The notes: generated by a model from the letters alone, not told the origin. Shown: positions 31,438 to 42,746, counted from the stretch's first letter. The stretch is DNA of 64,000 nt from Cyanidiococcus yangmingshanensis (GCA_013995675.1 VWRR01000006.1:124001-188000), one strand, 5' to 3'. Program-made: numbers and translations.

Positions 31438-33259
31438 CTATACAATAGATTCCTGCGTCGGTCGTAAAAACAATCGATAGGCAATGTTCTGGGTTTCATC
31501 CTCATAGGAGTAACCGAGGCGCTCAACAAACTCCATGAACGCGGCGCGCTCGGCTGTGGGTACCTGCAATCCAACAAGGACTCGACCAACATCACTGCCG
31601 TGATTTCGGTAGTGAAAGAGCGTGATATTCCAGCCTCGCAACCCGTTCAGAAAACGGGCCAGTGCCCCTGGTCGCTCCGGAAACTCAAAGCGATACACAA
31701 TCTCATTGGCAGATGAAAAGTCTGGTCCGCCCATCCCACCTACACAGTGGCGCAAATGCAGTTTCGCCATCTCATTGTCCTGTGAGGTCGGTAGCAACAA
31801 AGCCGTGCGCCTCTAGCTTGGCCATGGCTTCAGCGGCTCCGCGACGATCGGCCACCGTTAGGCCGACAAACACGTGGGCCACCTCCGGCGATGCATATCG
31901 ATAATTGAACTCTGTGATATTCGCCCCAGGACCAAGTGCATTCATCATACTGCGAAACGCTCCAGGACGCTCAGGGATTCGAACAGCGAGAACCGCCTCA
32001 CGCCTTTCACCAATCTCGGCTCGCTCGCTCACGTGGCGAAGGCGATCAAAGTTGGTGTTCGCTCCACTCGCAACGGCGACGAGCGCGCCCGAGGACGAAC
32101 CCGCGGTTGGCGAAGCGTTCGATGACAAAGTCTCGCGCTGAACGTACCGCTTCAATCCGGCGATGGCTAGGGCCCCGGCTGGCTCCAAAATCGAACGCGT
32201 ATCCTCAAACATGTCCTTGATGGCGGCACAGATTTCGTCGTTCTCGACCCGTATGATCTCATCGACGAGATCACGACAGAGGCGGTAGGTCTCGGTCCCG
32301 ACCTCTTTCACCGCAACTCCGTCGGCAAAGACACCTACTTGAGCCAGACGCACACGGTGGCCCGCCTGCAAGCTCTGGTACATGGCATCGGCGTCGAATG
32401 GCTCAACCCCAATGACCTTTACCTGGGGCCGTAGGCGCTTCACGATAGCGGCAATGCCGGCAATGAGGCCACCGCCCCCGACAGGCACAAAGACAGCCTC
32501 AATAGGGCCACTGTGCTTACGAAGAATCTCAAGTCCAATGGTGCCTTGACCAGCAATGATATCAGGATGGTCAAATGGAGGTACGAACAATGCACCCCTC
32601 TCTTCCGCTAATCGAAGCGCGTACGCCTGTGCATCGTCGAAAGCGTCGCCATGGAGGACTGCTTCGGCACCTCGCTGACGTACTGCGTCCACTTTGATCG
32701 ATGGTGTCGTACAGGGCATGACGATGGTCGCTCGAATGCCCAAGAGCTGCGCACTCATCGCGACGCCTTGAGCATGGTTTCCGGCCGAGGCTGCGACAAC
32801 ACCGCCCTTTAACTGGCTCGGATCGGAGAGCGCAATCATATTGTATGCACCACGGATCTTGAAGCTGAATACCGGTTGGAGGTCCTCTCGTTTGAGCAGT
32901 ACCCGACGTCCTAGCCGACGCGAGAGGAGCGGAGCGCTCTCCAGAGGCGTCTCCACGGCTGCCTCATAGACACGAGCGTTCAGCACCCGTTCCAGGTAGT
33001 CGTTTTTCAGTGGCGAGCAAGCAATATAGCAATAGACAGAGGCGGCACCGTTTCCAGCGACAATAGGTTCGGACGCTGAAGTCTGTTCAACGTGCTCTTG
33101 CGCAGCGCGAACGAGTCGCTGGGGGTGCGTTCTCCTGGAGCGTCGCGTCAACAGACGTACTCGGTTACGCCGAGGCGAGCAAGCCGTCTCTCGGCACGGA
33201 TGATGTGCTTTGAGCTTACCACAATCCAAGATTACCGGATGTGCCGTCACAAAAGCCAT
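31438..33259 (-). CDS. ILVA: Biosynthetic threonine deaminase (IlvA type), one frame change
   Basis: The start is the ATG at 33259. This PLP enzyme converts threonine to 2-oxobutanoate, the first step to isoleucine, normally in the plastid of algae. About 90 Arg-rich N-terminal residues look like a transit peptide. The catalytic part has SFKIRGAYN (PLP lysine), SAGNHAQGV and the phosphate-binding GGGGLIAG. A first ACT-like regulatory domain follows (IPERPGAFRSM). The second ACT domain (EMAKLHLRH, FPERPGALARFL, LFHYRNHG) lies in another frame from about 31.80 kb to 31438. The split falls between the two regulatory domains, exactly where E. coli IlvA runs on from VDL to DDEMAKLH. The two domains suggest isoleucine feedback control. 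Confidence 0.93.
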
Positions 33260-34108
33260 GACAACCTGCAAGTACACACCAGTCGGCGTGCTTCTCTACC
33301 TGGAGCGCGAACAAGTCGTTTTCGCCACGGCAACTGGCACTGCAGCGACAAGACCAGGATTGGTTCTCTTCTTCTTGAAGGAACGTGTGAATCCGGACCA
33401 TTGTGCCATACGCAATCCTTTCGGTTGCCACGAGATACATTTCATAGAGTCTGTTATATGCACAGCGTTTTGAAGCGTCGGTAGGTCGCGCATGAACATC
33501 ATGCCGCTCTCATCCGCTAGTCGGTAAAGTGTGCTTTCATGCAGCCTAATCTCCTGGTCGAGCATCGACTCTGCTTGCCTCCACAGGCCAGGGTTCTATT
33601 GTATCGTTCTGTTGAGGATGATGCAGCACGCTTTGGATCTTGTGCAGCGGTCTGGCAGAGACGCTTCTCGGTAGCGCCATAAAAGGATGCAGAGGTCCGC
33701 GACGCGCACATTTGCCTCTCAGCAGGTTTCGAAAATCCCTGGAGTACTCGCGATCAGGCCAAATAAGTACCTATGTTTTATCTTCACGAGGACGAATGCC
33801 TTGGTCGCTGTCCCCTCGAAAGCAAACAGTGTCTCGCCACCGATCCTTGCAAAGTTGTTGCTTGTCGAGAGCGCCGGGTCATCCGCGACAGCGCTCCATT
33901 CCCGGCACGACGAACGCTAGACGGGATCGGCTAGCTCTATGATCGCTTCGTGCGCTTTCCTCGTCTTTGAAAAGCAGCCATGCAATACTTTCGTTATCGG
34001 GTTGCGACGCTGTCCCAACGCGAAGCACTCATTCTAAACGGCTCTGATTTTCAGCAAGTCCGTTTTCGAAACATGACGTGTTCGCCAACGATTCCCAGCA
34101 TTCTATGT
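33260..34108. other. Intergenic, no gene recognised
   Basis: This holds the upstream region of threonine deaminase and the 3' flank of the zinc-finger gene. Only short frames without family resemblance occur. Confidence 0.5.
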
Positions 34109-36127
34109 TCACGTTGCATTCGGACGAGTCGAGGCCAGCAGACGCGTTTGGATCTCGGTGGCAACAGCGGGATCACGAAACGCACACCAAGGACGATGAT
34201 GACCCGATCGTGTCCAAGGAACGCGAGTGCTCTCCAGTGCATCGTGCGCGATCAGACGATGCGCTCCGCAGAACATACAAGCAAATAACAGATCGTCACG
34301 CTTCCGAACGAATACCCAGCCGTGGCTGGCGAGCGTTTCCAGCTCCAAAGCTGAGGCGCCAGTACCCTGACCCAGCGCAAGATAGCACTCGTCAATGCTA
34401 CGACGCAAGTCGTCGACGGCCTCGTCGAGATGTGGAGCCCATACCACACTGCCTGAATCATTGACCAAATCGGTTCGAAATGAGCAGAACGTATTCGGCG
34501 ACCAATTTGTCACCCAAGGACAGCCAGGAGCATGCTGCGGTGATCCAGCGAGCTTGTCTCCGAATGAGCGGCCTTTGAGTGTGTCGGTCGTCGTCCGGCA
34601 GTGCCCACAATGAAGCGACCCCGTTACAAGACAGACCCATCCCTGGCGCGCAAGCTGCACTGCTGGAGCAGACCCGCCACAAAGTGCTTGCTCTTCTACC
34701 GTGATGACGCTCGGAAACGTGCCCGATCGATACGAGGCAAGACGAGCACAGAAGCCGAGAAAGTGTTCCGGATCTGCCTCTGCTGAAGCCTCCACGGCAA
34801 ATGCTTCCATGGACGCCAACGGGCCGTCATGCGATGCAGGCTCTATAAGCTCCGAGCCAGATGAGTCATCGGATGAGGCGCGCTTCGAATTCGACGCTGC
34901 GTCTGTCAGACGACTGCAGAGAACGGTCACGCGCTCACCAAAACGCTGCCATAACTCCTCGTATGCGCCTTGGGTATCAGCCAGAGCCTGACGCGCGATC
35001 CTGAGCTGATGCATCAAACGCTCCTGAGCAAGCTCCTGGAACTCGAGCGTCTTGGTCGCTGCCTCAAACAGCTGTTCGAGGGTCGCAGCAAATGCAGCAC
35101 CCGTGTCCGTGGCCTGAAACAGAGCACTGTGCTGGAGCTCACGCAGCACAGCGGCTGGCTGTGGGGCGAGCTCGGCCCATCGATCGGCGACCGCGACAAG
35201 CGCGTTTGGGTCCGCCCGAGTCGGTGTTGCGGCAGGGGCCGAAGACACCTCTCTCGAAATCAACTGCTCAATCAAGTCAATCAGAATATCTGCTGTTGCT
35301 GCGTCTCGTAGCTGGAGCACAAAGATCATTGGGCCTTGACCATTGACCGGATAGAGGAAACGAATGCTCCGTTCTCGAACTTTCTCCCAACGCGCTGTCC
35401 GCGCTGAATCGCGCTCTAGGTTCATGTAAAGCACCGGGCGCAGACCGCTATCCACTCGAAAGTACGTTCCGCTCTGTTCAGGTGACTTGCTGACGAGGCG
35501 CATAACTCGCACTGGACCACGTCCAGCGTCCACCCAGTGGCCATCCGAGAATTTTTTCAGAATCGCGAGCGGGCTTTCGAAGAGAACTTGCGTTTCAACA
35601 ACGTTCGCGTTCGAGTTCGGATTCAAGTCGTCTGATGGAGTCTCTCTCGTCAGCAGAGTGCCGCCTGATGCATCCAAAGCCGACCCAGCGAACAGTACGC
35701 CGTCCGCGTTCGGTCGTCGTCCGAACGAAGCGTCGTCAGGCTGCTGTTGCGGCAACTCGGCGTTCCGCTTCAGCGTTTGGGTCTGTACAGGTTCCGCAGA
35801 CGCGCCAGTTGCGTCACGCTGGTGCGCTGTTCCAGCTCGTCCACCTACCAGCTCCTCGTCCAGCGTCGGTGTTAGAAGACTGGCGGCATGAATGGGCGGC
35901 TCCCTCGCCGGGTTCGCGGCCGCTGCTGTGCTAGCGCGCTCACGCTCAACGCGCTGCGACGCCACTGTCGCAGACAACGAGTGCCGCTCAAGCCCATCGT
36001 CTCGTTCAGGACAGTTGGCAGTCTCGTCCACTAGGAGAACCTCGGGACTCCAGGGCTCTTCGCGTGCCGGTGACCCTTCTCGCGATGAGCGCAGTGTCCC
36101 AGCCGAAGCAGGCGCAGACCGCTCCAT
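34109..36127 (-). CDS. Ran-binding-domain plus C3HC zinc-finger protein, nuclear-basket-like
   Basis: 672 residues, ATG at 36127, single frame. Residues about 175-290 fit a RanBD/RanBP1-type PH fold: VLFESPLAILKKF, GHWVDAGRGPVRV, FRVDSGLRPVLYMNL and IFVLQLRD, comparable to Nup50/Nup2. A helical, possibly coiled stretch follows (about 340-410). The C-terminal part has two zinc-binding units of the ZC3HC1/NIPA (Pml39, Rsm1) type: QALC, QGWVCLVTGSLHCGHC and H-x3-CPW (about 480-550), then HGWVFV, FACMFCG and HHRPWCAF (about 605-650). ZC3HC1 proteins sit at the nuclear basket and bind TPR; Nup50 is also a basket protein. The joining of both is unusual. The N-terminal 170 residues are disordered. 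Confidence 0.7.
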   Translation of the reverse strand: MERSAPASAGTLRSSREGSPAREEPWSPEVLLVDETANCPERDDGLERHSLSATVASQRVERERASTAAAANPAREPPIHAASLLTPTLDEELVGGRAGTAHQRDATGASAEPVQTQTLKRNAELPQQQPDDASFGRRPNADGVLFAGSALDASGGTLLTRETPSDDLNPNSNANVVETQVLFESPLAILKKFSDGHWVDAGRGPVRVMRLVSKSPEQSGTYFRVDSGLRPVLYMNLERDSARTARWEKVRERSIRFLYPVNGQGPMIFVLQLRDAATADILIDLIEQLISREVSSAPAATPTRADPNALVAVADRWAELAPQPAAVLRELQHSALFQATDTGAAFAATLEQLFEAATKTLEFQELAQERLMHQLRIARQALADTQGAYEELWQRFGERVTVLCSRLTDAASNSKRASSDDSSGSELIEPASHDGPLASMEAFAVEASAEADPEHFLGFCARLASYRSGTFPSVITVEEQALCGGSAPAVQLARQGWVCLVTGSLHCGHCRTTTDTLKGRSFGDKLAGSPQHAPGCPWVTNWSPNTFCSFRTDLVNDSGSVVWAPHLDEAVDDLRRSIDECYLALGQGTGASALELETLASHGWVFVRKRDDLLFACMFCGAHRLIAHDALESTRVPWTRSGHHRPWCAFRDPAVATEIQTRLLASTRPNAT

Positions 36128-36513
36128 GCGGCTTTGGACGCCAGCGTCAACAACCCTGGTTGAATATCAACCGCCGCAGGTGTCAATCGGTCTCCAGTTA
36201 CGTCACCAGAGGCGTTCTATGTAAAACCTTGTTTCGTAGGAACAATCACGGCACACACACACACTGGCTTGTCATCAACTTTGGTGCCCAGTCAAGATTG
36301 ACGCGTTCCGCGTTGACCGATGGGCGGATCTCGCGGACGCGCTGGGTGTCGTCTCCTGATGGATGCGGTCGGCACGCTGACCAGCGGCTGGACGCCAGAC
36401 TCGACTGGCCTGCACCAACCATGCGTTGTCTGATTCAGAGCCTCAAGTACATTGGTGTTGTTGCAACGCGTTTCGAATAGAGACTGGACTCGGAAATCAG
36501 GAGCACGAACGTG
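36128..36513. other. Divergent intergenic region with a short CA repeat
   Basis: This lies between the zinc-finger gene (minus) and a small plus-strand gene. A (CA)n run of about seven units lies near 36251-36264. No gene recognised. Confidence 0.45.
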
Positions 36514-36861
36514 ATGCCTGACGACGCGTTGGTGCAGGCCATCTATCAATCCTATCCCTCGCGTTCCTTTTACGTTATGGAAGAGCGTATCGACAGCACG
36601 GTGACGTACGATATCCCAGAGTTAATGGATGAAGCGTGTGCTTCATTCACAGACGAGCAATACGGATGGTTCCATGACCAGCAAACATCGATTCTGAACG
36701 ATGCTGGCGTCGTCATTCAGTGGGTGTACTGGTGGGAGTCGGAGACTCATGTGCGGGCGCCACGAAAACGCTCCTGGATTCGTCGCCTCTGGCACAGGCT
36801 TGCAGTGAACCATGAAATGAAAAAGTCGCAGCCGTGGGCGCGTCGAATGGAATGTGACTGA
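36514..36861 (+). CDS. Small unrecognised protein, 115 residues
   Basis: The ATG at 36514 directly follows an in-frame GTG. The product has an acidic first half and a Trp/Arg-rich second half (WVYWWES, then a basic RSWIRRLWHR stretch). No membrane segment, signal or family is recognised. The balanced composition favours a real gene, but the length is short enough for chance. Confidence 0.4.
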   Translation: MPDDALVQAIYQSYPSRSFYVMEERIDSTVTYDIPELMDEACASFTDEQYGWFHDQQTSILNDAGVVIQWVYWWESETHVRAPRKRSWIRRLWHRLAVNHEMKKSQPWARRMECD

Positions 36862-37440
36862 ATAGCGTTCGCGCAAGGCCCCTATGGCCATCGATTGCGT
36901 TGAACACCTCGCAGGCAGATAAACACGTCTTCTTGGGATCTCCATTGCCTCCGAATTTTCCCAGCATGCGTCGATCGCTGGACCCTACCAGATCACTAGA
37001 GTCGATGAGTGCGCCCGTTGCATGCCACGCCCTCCTATGGATCCGTTTCCTGAACATCTCCATACCGTGTCCAGTGTTGGACATCCTGCGCAAGCAACTG
37101 CTCATGCGTGTAGAGGCACGCTGGCAGCAATCGCAGCTGCACGAAGCCTCACGTGAAAAAAAGATGTCCCAGCAGACATTGCTGTCGTGCATGGACACGT
37201 CTCGATGGCGGGCATGATCGCGCTCGGTCGCGTCGACTGCACGGCCAGTGTGGAGGGATCCGCACACGAGTCTCGCACTGGCGTTCAAGTGGTGGCGGCC
37301 CCGGCAACCAGGTCGCCTGAACACCACGCCGCACAGAACAACGAATGGGAACCCGCTCGCAACAACGCTGTCGCAGTTTGCGGTCCTTAACGACGCCAGA
37401 TCCGTATCGTCTGCTGCAGCGGGCCTGTCGAGGATCGCCC
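36862..37440. other. Intergenic, nothing recognised
   Basis: Frames of up to about 200 codons cross this region on the minus strand (36713-37327), but they overlap the small gene, are Arg/Ser/Thr-rich and show no conserved pattern. Confidence 0.4.
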
Positions 37441-38094
37441 TCAGATTTCGGGATCGAATCGCTCCAGCTTCTTCTTGACTTCGCCTTCGAAGACGTCCTG
37501 ACGCGAGCCGAACAGACCACGCTCTCTCAAAGTTTCCAGGACGAGCTCTACTCTTTCGTGGTTCTCGCTCACGAAATCTTGCAGCGCCTGCAACTCGTTG
37601 GTGATTGCAGCCGTCTGCTCCTGGAGACCGACGACATAGAAGAGGAACCGACGCATGACCTCAAACACCGCGCTCTCCTTGTTCGCAAGCTGATCGCTCA
37701 GTTTTTTTGCAAAGGGCTGCTCCTCTTCATGCTGCGCAAGCTTCCGTAAGTCCGACTGCAGCGCGTCCTTCATGCGGACGACCTGCTCCAGGGCGTACTC
37801 CTCCAGATGCATCATGCTCTGCATCACGTTCTCTAGCTCGTCGTTCATATGTCGGACGAGCTGTTTCGCGTCATCAGGGGAATCGGGAGTCGTTCGCGCT
37901 GCATCGCTCATCCTGGCTTGCGAGGCAGTGCCCACGAGCGGCTGCGCTTGTGCCGGCAGACGCCGCGCACGCAGCTGCACGAATCGCCCTTGAAGACGAC
38001 ACTGGGCTCCTCGGCTGCGTACGCTCCAAGGCGCTTGTGCTTGAGTGCGACTTTTGCTTGCCTTCCAAGGAATACTTGTGCCAAAAACGAACAT
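37441..38094 (-). CDS. Unrecognised coiled-coil protein with organelle-type N-terminus
   Basis: 217 residues from the ATG at 38094. The first 60 or so are rich in Arg, Ser, Ala and Gln without acidic residues and look like a plastid or mitochondrial transit peptide. An ATG at about 37911 would give a version without it. The rest is strongly helical and charged with heptad-like spacing (about residues 75-200), ending FDPEI. No family recognised. The frame is open upstream to 38463, but that part looks non-coding. Confidence 0.6.
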   Translation of the reverse strand: MFVFGTSIPWKASKSRTQAQAPWSVRSRGAQCRLQGRFVQLRARRLPAQAQPLVGTASQARMSDAARTTPDSPDDAKQLVRHMNDELENVMQSMMHLEEYALEQVVRMKDALQSDLRKLAQHEEEQPFAKKLSDQLANKESAVFEVMRRFLFYVVGLQEQTAAITNELQALQDFVSENHERVELVLETLRERGLFGSRQDVFEGEVKKKLERFDPEI

Positions 38095-39273
38095 GACTAC
38101 AGATGATGTTGCCGCTGCCGGTCGTGCAGCACTAGAAACAAACAGGTCGTGCGCGTAGTACTCGTGCCGGGAGATTCGAGAACAGCTGGCGGCCCAGATA
38201 CTCCGGTGCGCCACGCGCGCAGTCGCCCTTTTCCGGTTGCCGACTGGATCGTGCATTGGTTGCGGCTTCGAGCAGCGCACGACGGTACGCAGCGACCTTG
38301 CAGGCGATCCGTTCTCGATACCCAACACCTGAACCTGAATGAGGGCGACTGAATCTGCAGAGAGGTCGCGCGCGTCGACCCGTTCAAGTGCCCTGAACGA
38401 TCGCTCGATCGATCGACATGCAATAGAGGAGTCGTGCTTAGGACCTGGGCGCATCGCAAGCATCGATTGGCGTCGTGATCGATTTCGAACTGGACGCCAT
38501 CACCAGACCCCGAGAACGAGCTTGCAGGCACTTGTGCCAATGGCCCGCCGATCGAACGCCGCGGGAGAAGCAGTCGATCCGTGGATGTCGCCGGCAACAC
38601 TTCATCCTGTCTGACACTGTGGTACCAATATCGCTATGTCAGCTCTCCGAAACAAAGCAGCAGCTGCAGCAGCGAGGTATCTAGAGTTTCTTCCTCTATG
38701 CATGCGAGATCGAGCCACATCAGGGGAATGCGAAACCTTGCGCGTGGCGATATTGAAGCGAAGTCCATGGCCGCGAACTGGGCGCTCGGCCCGAGGCGCC
38801 AGGCCAGTCGTCGATCGGCGACTCGCGGGAATGCGAATGGTGCACGCATCCGCAACAACCCTGGACACGCATCCGTGCACGCTGTAGCGAGCTGGCAGAG
38901 CGCGTCAAGTTTGGAAGGAGCCCCTGCTGGAACGACACTCGCTGTTCTTCCTGGGGGGTTTTCTTAGCATCAGTGTCCCGATTGAGAACAGTATCCGAGA
39001 ATAATCGACCGATCCTATTCGGGGTGTTGTTTCGGGGGAACGACTTTCGAAGCAACGTCGCTACGTAGGGTGTCTTTCGGGGAGACGAAAACGAACGGGC
39101 CCGTGCGAGCGCCCTATTCGGGAGGCACGCAGCCTCGGAACCGGCCTCTAGGACTATGAGGTTGCAGCAACTCCACGGGCACTGCGCAGAATCACGAGAC
39201 AAACGACGAGTGATCTTTTCTGGGTTACTGCAGCCGAAGAACTTGAGAATATTCGTAACGAGTGCAGCGCCAT
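38095..39273. other. Divergent intergenic region, no gene recognised
   Basis: This is 1.2 kb between the coiled-coil gene (minus) and the DDT/WHIM gene (plus). Several overlapping frames of under 170 codons exist on both strands with none favoured. Clusters of CGATCGAT-like words occur around 38395-38420; I attach no function to them. Confidence 0.45.
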
Positions 39274-41361
39274 ATGTCCGAGTCAGACACCGTAGCGGAC
39301 TCGTCTCCGTACCGCCCTGGTCCGAAAACCGGGGATGAATCAAGACAATCCAGCGCGAGCGACACAGCGTTGGATCAGAACGAGGAGCATCGGGTCAGCC
39401 TCAAGCAGAGCGCTGCAAACGGTACCGGGGCTCAGTCGCAAACCTGTATCCAGTGCGCTCCAGAATATATTGGTGTGTTGCAATTTTTGGTAGCCTTTCG
39501 CTCGATCATCAATGAAGAGGTTAAGGCCTATTTTCGAGCAGGCAGGATGAGGAAACCCACCCATGCGCTGCTGCACGAAATTGATGCAGCATGCTTGGAA
39601 CGCGATCTCGTCGAAGCGCTGCGAACGCTGCCCTCCGTCAGGGATGACCGTGGCGATCATGCCGCTGATGAATCGGACGACTCGAGTCAAGCAACTGGCG
39701 AGACCCGCGCAGCGTCTCTGCTGGCGCAGGTGCATGCTGCTCTTCTGAATTGCTTGCGACTACGCAAGGTGGAAGCTCAACGTGCATCGGGCAAACACGG
39801 GTGGATTCAACTACTCGCCACAGAACTGCGTTCAAGGCCCGATTTATACGACATGAGCGGATCTGGCCCGGCTCAGGATTCATCACTCTGCCTGTACGAT
39901 CGGGACGGTACATCGGTGCTTGATCGATGCAGCTACAGTACGTTGAGCCCGATGCTGCGTGTGCTGATCCTCCAAAGCCTCTGTGATGTTGTCGCCGAGA
40001 CGAACGATCGTCTGCGGCGCGCGATCTGGGAGACCGCGAAAAAGGAGCAAGAGATAGGCATTCGTCGACGACGCAGAGGTCGCAGGAGAGATTCTGTTAC
40101 GGCTCCGACGGCGGATTCGACTGCTGCTCGAAGCTGGCGCGGCTCGGTCTCGACTCGATCGGCGCAGGCACCGCTTCGCAACTCGTCGGATCCTTCGAGC
40201 CTGCCCAATCAAGGAACCAGATCAGCAGCGAATGCATCGCTTGTAGAGCAAGGCTTGCGAGCTGGTGACGAGGCCGCTCGCTTCGGCCCCCTGGGTGAAG
40301 ACGACCAGGGTTGGCGATATTGGATTCCGGGTGGCCTCCGCGCTGCTGCGGCCTGCGGTTGCGTTCGCATGTACCGCTTCCGCGATGCAAGCATTGGCCA
40401 AGACGCAGGCGGCGCTTGCGCTCCGGAATCGGAACCTGTATGTCGAGACGCACCGACAATGCCGCCTCCTGCAGTATGTCCCGAGATTCAGATCGTCGTA
40501 CACAGCTATGCGAACTTGACCTCCGACATGGAGCGTCTCTATGCAGAACTCGGTGGGAAGACAATGTCGCACCGCAACCGCAAACTATGGAATCTTCTTC
40601 AGAGCGCGATCATTCCGGAGCTGGAAAATGGCTATCTGAACGCAGAGCATCAGCGGAATCGGCGGGTTTGTCTTACCCAGGCCGAGGTCCAAGACGCTCC
40701 CGCTGATCACCCAACAAAACTTCGAGATCGACGCGAACGTTCCGGCCGCCAACGACCTATTTACAACGAAGATGAACTCTTCGGTGCGGTGTTCGACCAT
40801 CCTTCCGACTCGAGCGAGTGGGCCGACGCGTCGCATACGGAAGACGAAAGCCCGTTTGAATCGGATACAAGCTGGTCCCAAGCGAACGAATCGAAAGAGA
40901 GAACGTATCTGGAATCTGAAGCCGACTCTTCCAATGGCGAAGACCATGTCGTTCGCGATAAATCCCCATCCAGCGATGACGTGGCGTTTGTGGTACCTGC
41001 GAGTCATCGACCACGTGGCTTCCAGCAACCTCCAGACCGGGCGCGACCAGCAGCCTCAAGTCAGTCGGGACCCGGTCTCGGTCAAACCTATTCAGCCGCT
41101 GCACGTGAGGCAGGTGTCAACGACGCAAAAGGCGGCTTCGATCGAGGGGCATCTGCGCTGCCGCATTTGAGCGCCCAGTTATCGAAGACTGCCAGCGCTG
41201 ATCGAACGAATACGCTGCAACGCAATCAGTTTCCATTAGGCTGTTACACAGCGGCATCATACGATTCCAGGTTGCAGGACACTGCGATCCGGTCGACATC
41301 CTTGAATTCGAGCCGCGATTTTCACGATGACCCAATTGACGACTTTTCATCTGACTTTTAG
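39274..41361 (+). CDS. DDT/WHIM-domain chromatin protein (ISWI-partner type)
   Basis: 695 residues from the ATG at 39274, intact frame. After 55 disordered residues, residues about 65-130 (VLQFLVAFRSII and following helices) resemble a DDT domain. SYSTLSPMLRVLILQSLCD followed by DRLRRAIWE resembles WHIM1, and FGPLGEDDQGWRYW is the hallmark WHIM motif (compare PLGxDRxxRRYW). The family includes BAZ/ACF1, CECR2, RSF1 and plant DDT proteins, which bind ISWI remodellers and set nucleosome spacing. I see no PHD finger or bromodomain. The C-terminal 200 residues are acidic and disordered. The choice of subfamily is uncertain. Confidence 0.65.
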   Translation: MSESDTVADSSPYRPGPKTGDESRQSSASDTALDQNEEHRVSLKQSAANGTGAQSQTCIQCAPEYIGVLQFLVAFRSIINEEVKAYFRAGRMRKPTHALLHEIDAACLERDLVEALRTLPSVRDDRGDHAADESDDSSQATGETRAASLLAQVHAALLNCLRLRKVEAQRASGKHGWIQLLATELRSRPDLYDMSGSGPAQDSSLCLYDRDGTSVLDRCSYSTLSPMLRVLILQSLCDVVAETNDRLRRAIWETAKKEQEIGIRRRRRGRRRDSVTAPTADSTAARSWRGSVSTRSAQAPLRNSSDPSSLPNQGTRSAANASLVEQGLRAGDEAARFGPLGEDDQGWRYWIPGGLRAAAACGCVRMYRFRDASIGQDAGGACAPESEPVCRDAPTMPPPAVCPEIQIVVHSYANLTSDMERLYAELGGKTMSHRNRKLWNLLQSAIIPELENGYLNAEHQRNRRVCLTQAEVQDAPADHPTKLRDRRERSGRQRPIYNEDELFGAVFDHPSDSSEWADASHTEDESPFESDTSWSQANESKERTYLESEADSSNGEDHVVRDKSPSSDDVAFVVPASHRPRGFQQPPDRARPAASSQSGPGLGQTYSAAAREAGVNDAKGGFDRGASALPHLSAQLSKTASADRTNTLQRNQFPLGCYTAASYDSRLQDTAIRSTSLNSSRDFHDDPIDDFSSDF

Positions 41362-42746
41362 CGCGGAATGAATCGTCTTCGGATGGATCCACTCGCGGAT
41401 GCTCCATGAGACGCATTCATGCGAACGCTTCAGTGTGTTGAGGCTCCAGGGAAAGATCGATTGGCCAACCCAAAATCTGCAGTGTGCGCTGCATCTTAGC
41501 GATTTTCAGAGATAGCATACGAGTCGATCAGACACATTCAACGGAGGGCAGGTAAAGACGGGGCGCTTCCAAACCCCCCGAATGGATCTGCTCGCGATGA
41601 TTAGCACTCGGCTCAAACAAAGAGCCACTTACAACCACGCCAACTGAAATGTGATGGATCGAGGCTCCGACGGGGTCATTGTCACGGACTCGGATCAGAC
41701 GTCAAGTCCTCAGTGCCTTCACGCGCATCATACTCGAACTTGGTCGGCAGCTGGTGATCGTAGCCTTATCAGTGCGTGTCTGGTCTGTTTTTGTTGTTTC
41801 CGAAGACTCGCAAGTCTTAGCCTTTGGGGTCTAACGCATGTCGGTTAGGATTGTTACCGAGCACCGTGCCCCGAGATGCGTGATCGCGCCCACGAGAACA
41901 GGTCTCCCTACGTCGGAATGCAGCCAAGCTTATCTGATTGGACGCCGCAAAGCATATCATTCTGTTCAAAGACATTTGCTCATGTCCTCTTCCATCGATC
42001 GAAACAAGTGCTTTTGTGGTGCCGTGGTCTACTCGTGCTCCAGTCACGTGGGGCCTGAAAAATGTCGTCTCTCTGCATCGATGGTCACATGAAGCATCAT
42101 TAAAGATGTATCCGTGCATATCACTCATGAGTTCCCTTCAGTAAGCGTCATACGCTGCTTTGAGAAGCGTCTCCGATACAGTCAAGTTCCAAACTGGAAT
42201 CTCTGAACGATACAGGATGCCGCAACGCTTTGGAATCGGATCTTTTCTGTGCCGACTCTACCGATAAATGTCGCCCCCTCTATAGCTGATACATAGATCG
42301 GAATACGCAACTTCTTAGGGGAAATCCAGGGACTGCGTCGAGCATTCTTCTTTCTTTCATTGAACTCAACAAGAGCGCATTTGATCGCCTTTAGAAATCC
42401 TTCGAGACTTTCAGTACGAGGAGCAACAACGGGCATGTTTCTAATCGAACTGATGAAAAACTGTTCTTATAAAAGACAACATCTCTGAGAAAATCTCGTG
42501 AATAGTCCAAAACCTCGAAAAATATCAAATGCGAGAAAACAAGGAATGAGTCTGCGCTTCGAATGCGTGGCTTGCGGTAAACCGAATCGTCCCAATTCCA
42601 GTCTCGAGAGTCGCAACGGAGAGCCCTATCTGCCGCTGTTGAAGCGCGCAACCCCCGTGCTGCAAGGAGACCTTATTCAAAGACAAAGCTGGAAAACAAA
42701 TCAGCAATAATGTTGTAGAGACAAACGATTCATTATCGAAGCGTTC
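41362..42746. other. Intergenic, possible short minus-strand coding pieces
   Basis: Mostly featureless and AT-richer than its surroundings. On the minus strand two adjacent frames (42651-42391 and 42436-42182) encode protein-like pieces, including SLEGFLKAIKCALVEFNERK. They could belong to one small gene with a frame change, but no family is recognised and I do not call it. Confidence 0.3.
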
